The position numbers and the translations under genes were made by a program. Below, in pieces: positions 6,200 through 6,352 of a DNA stretch of 6,352 nt. Position 1 is the first letter of the stretch. Every line of letters starts with the position of its first letter. The notes below the pieces were generated by a model. That model ran no database searches, had not been told where the DNA came from, and saw only the letters and a program-made list of their open reading frames with translations. The DNA lies in contig JABSRS010000077.1 in assembly GCA_013214885.1 (NCBI GenBank), positions 4,490-10,841 on the forward strand. Reading direction: 5' to 3'. Source of the DNA: Gammaproteobacteria bacterium (GTDB lineage: Bacteria; Pseudomonadota; Gammaproteobacteria; Enterobacterales; Psychrobiaceae).

Positions 6200-6352
6200 A
6201 TGAGTATTAAGGTTCTTATAGTCGATGACTCGCACTTTTTTAGACGCTGTATTGGCGATATTGTAAAGTCTGCGCCCGATATGGAAATTATTGATTTTGC
6301 TAAAAATGGCCGAGAAGGGGTTGATAAAGCACTTGAACTAAGACCTGATGTG
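6200..6352 (+). CDS. cheB: CheB, protein-glutamate methylesterase, receiver-domain start only
   Basis: CheB-P removes methyl groups from chemoreceptors and so resets their sensitivity; CheA phosphorylates its N-terminal receiver. The first 51 codons are here: IKVLIVDDSHFFRR at residues 3-16 with acidic-pocket D9 and D10, then NGREGVDKALELRPDV. The DDSxFFRR form and the place directly after cheA fit CheB rather than a second CheY. The window ends just before the expected phospho-acceptor aspartate, and the linker and catalytic esterase domain lie outside. The ATG at 6200 has GGAGG upstream. Assignment to CheB therefore rests on the N-terminus and gene order. Confidence 0.88.
   Translation, partial: MSIKVLIVDDSHFFRRCIGDIVKSAPDMEIIDFAKNGREGVDKALELRPDV

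Noticed and set aside
6189..6200. Three-codon leader reading frame ahead of cheB (ATG to TAA, overlapping the cheB ATG)
   Set aside because: Its ATG directly abuts the GGAGG with no spacing, so it is unlikely to be translated.

Overview
The window is the central flagellar and chemotaxis block of a polarly flagellated gammaproteobacterium. All intact genes lie on the + strand in the order flhF, flhG (fleN), fliA, cheY, cheZ, cheA, cheB. This order and the protein sequences fit the Shewanella/Alteromonas/Pseudomonas/Vibrio type of polar flagellar cluster, and the details look closest to a marine alteromonad-like organism. The lineage is judged from memory of family sequences and was not searched. 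The body of the window has moderate-to-low GC (42% in one hand-counted 60-base line).

Layout. Bases 1 to about 136 are different: 70% GC over the first 120 bases by hand count. Read on the minus strand they give the N-terminus of a GntR-type winged-helix regulator. From about 139 to 1275 lies flhF without its 5' end: a Q-rich linker, then the complete N and G domains of an SRP-type GTPase. flhG (1285-2154, GTG start) and fliA (2147-2866, GTG start, 8-base overlap) follow. After a 38-base gap come cheY (2905-3291, TTG start), cheZ (3312-4046) and cheA (4061-6157). The first 51 codons of cheB (6200-6352) run off the right edge. No intergenic gap exceeds 42 bases, and I see no terminator or convincing promoter inside, so the genes are probably co-transcribed from a promoter outside the window.

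How the genes work together. FlhF and FlhG set the position and number of polar flagella, FliA (sigma-28) drives late flagellar and chemotaxis genes, and the Che proteins control rotation. CheA phosphorylates CheY and CheB, CheZ dephosphorylates CheY-P, and CheB adjusts receptor methylation. Every catalytic residue I looked for is present.

Most worth a second look: (1) the abrupt join near base 136 between a foreign-looking high-GC fragment and flhF, which is probably an assembly chimera but could be a real rearrangement; (2) four copies of a 15-residue acidic/hydrophobic motif in CheA where a globular P2 domain would normally sit. These copies resemble the CheY-binding C-terminal helix of the neighbouring CheZ, which suggests they are CheY-docking motifs.
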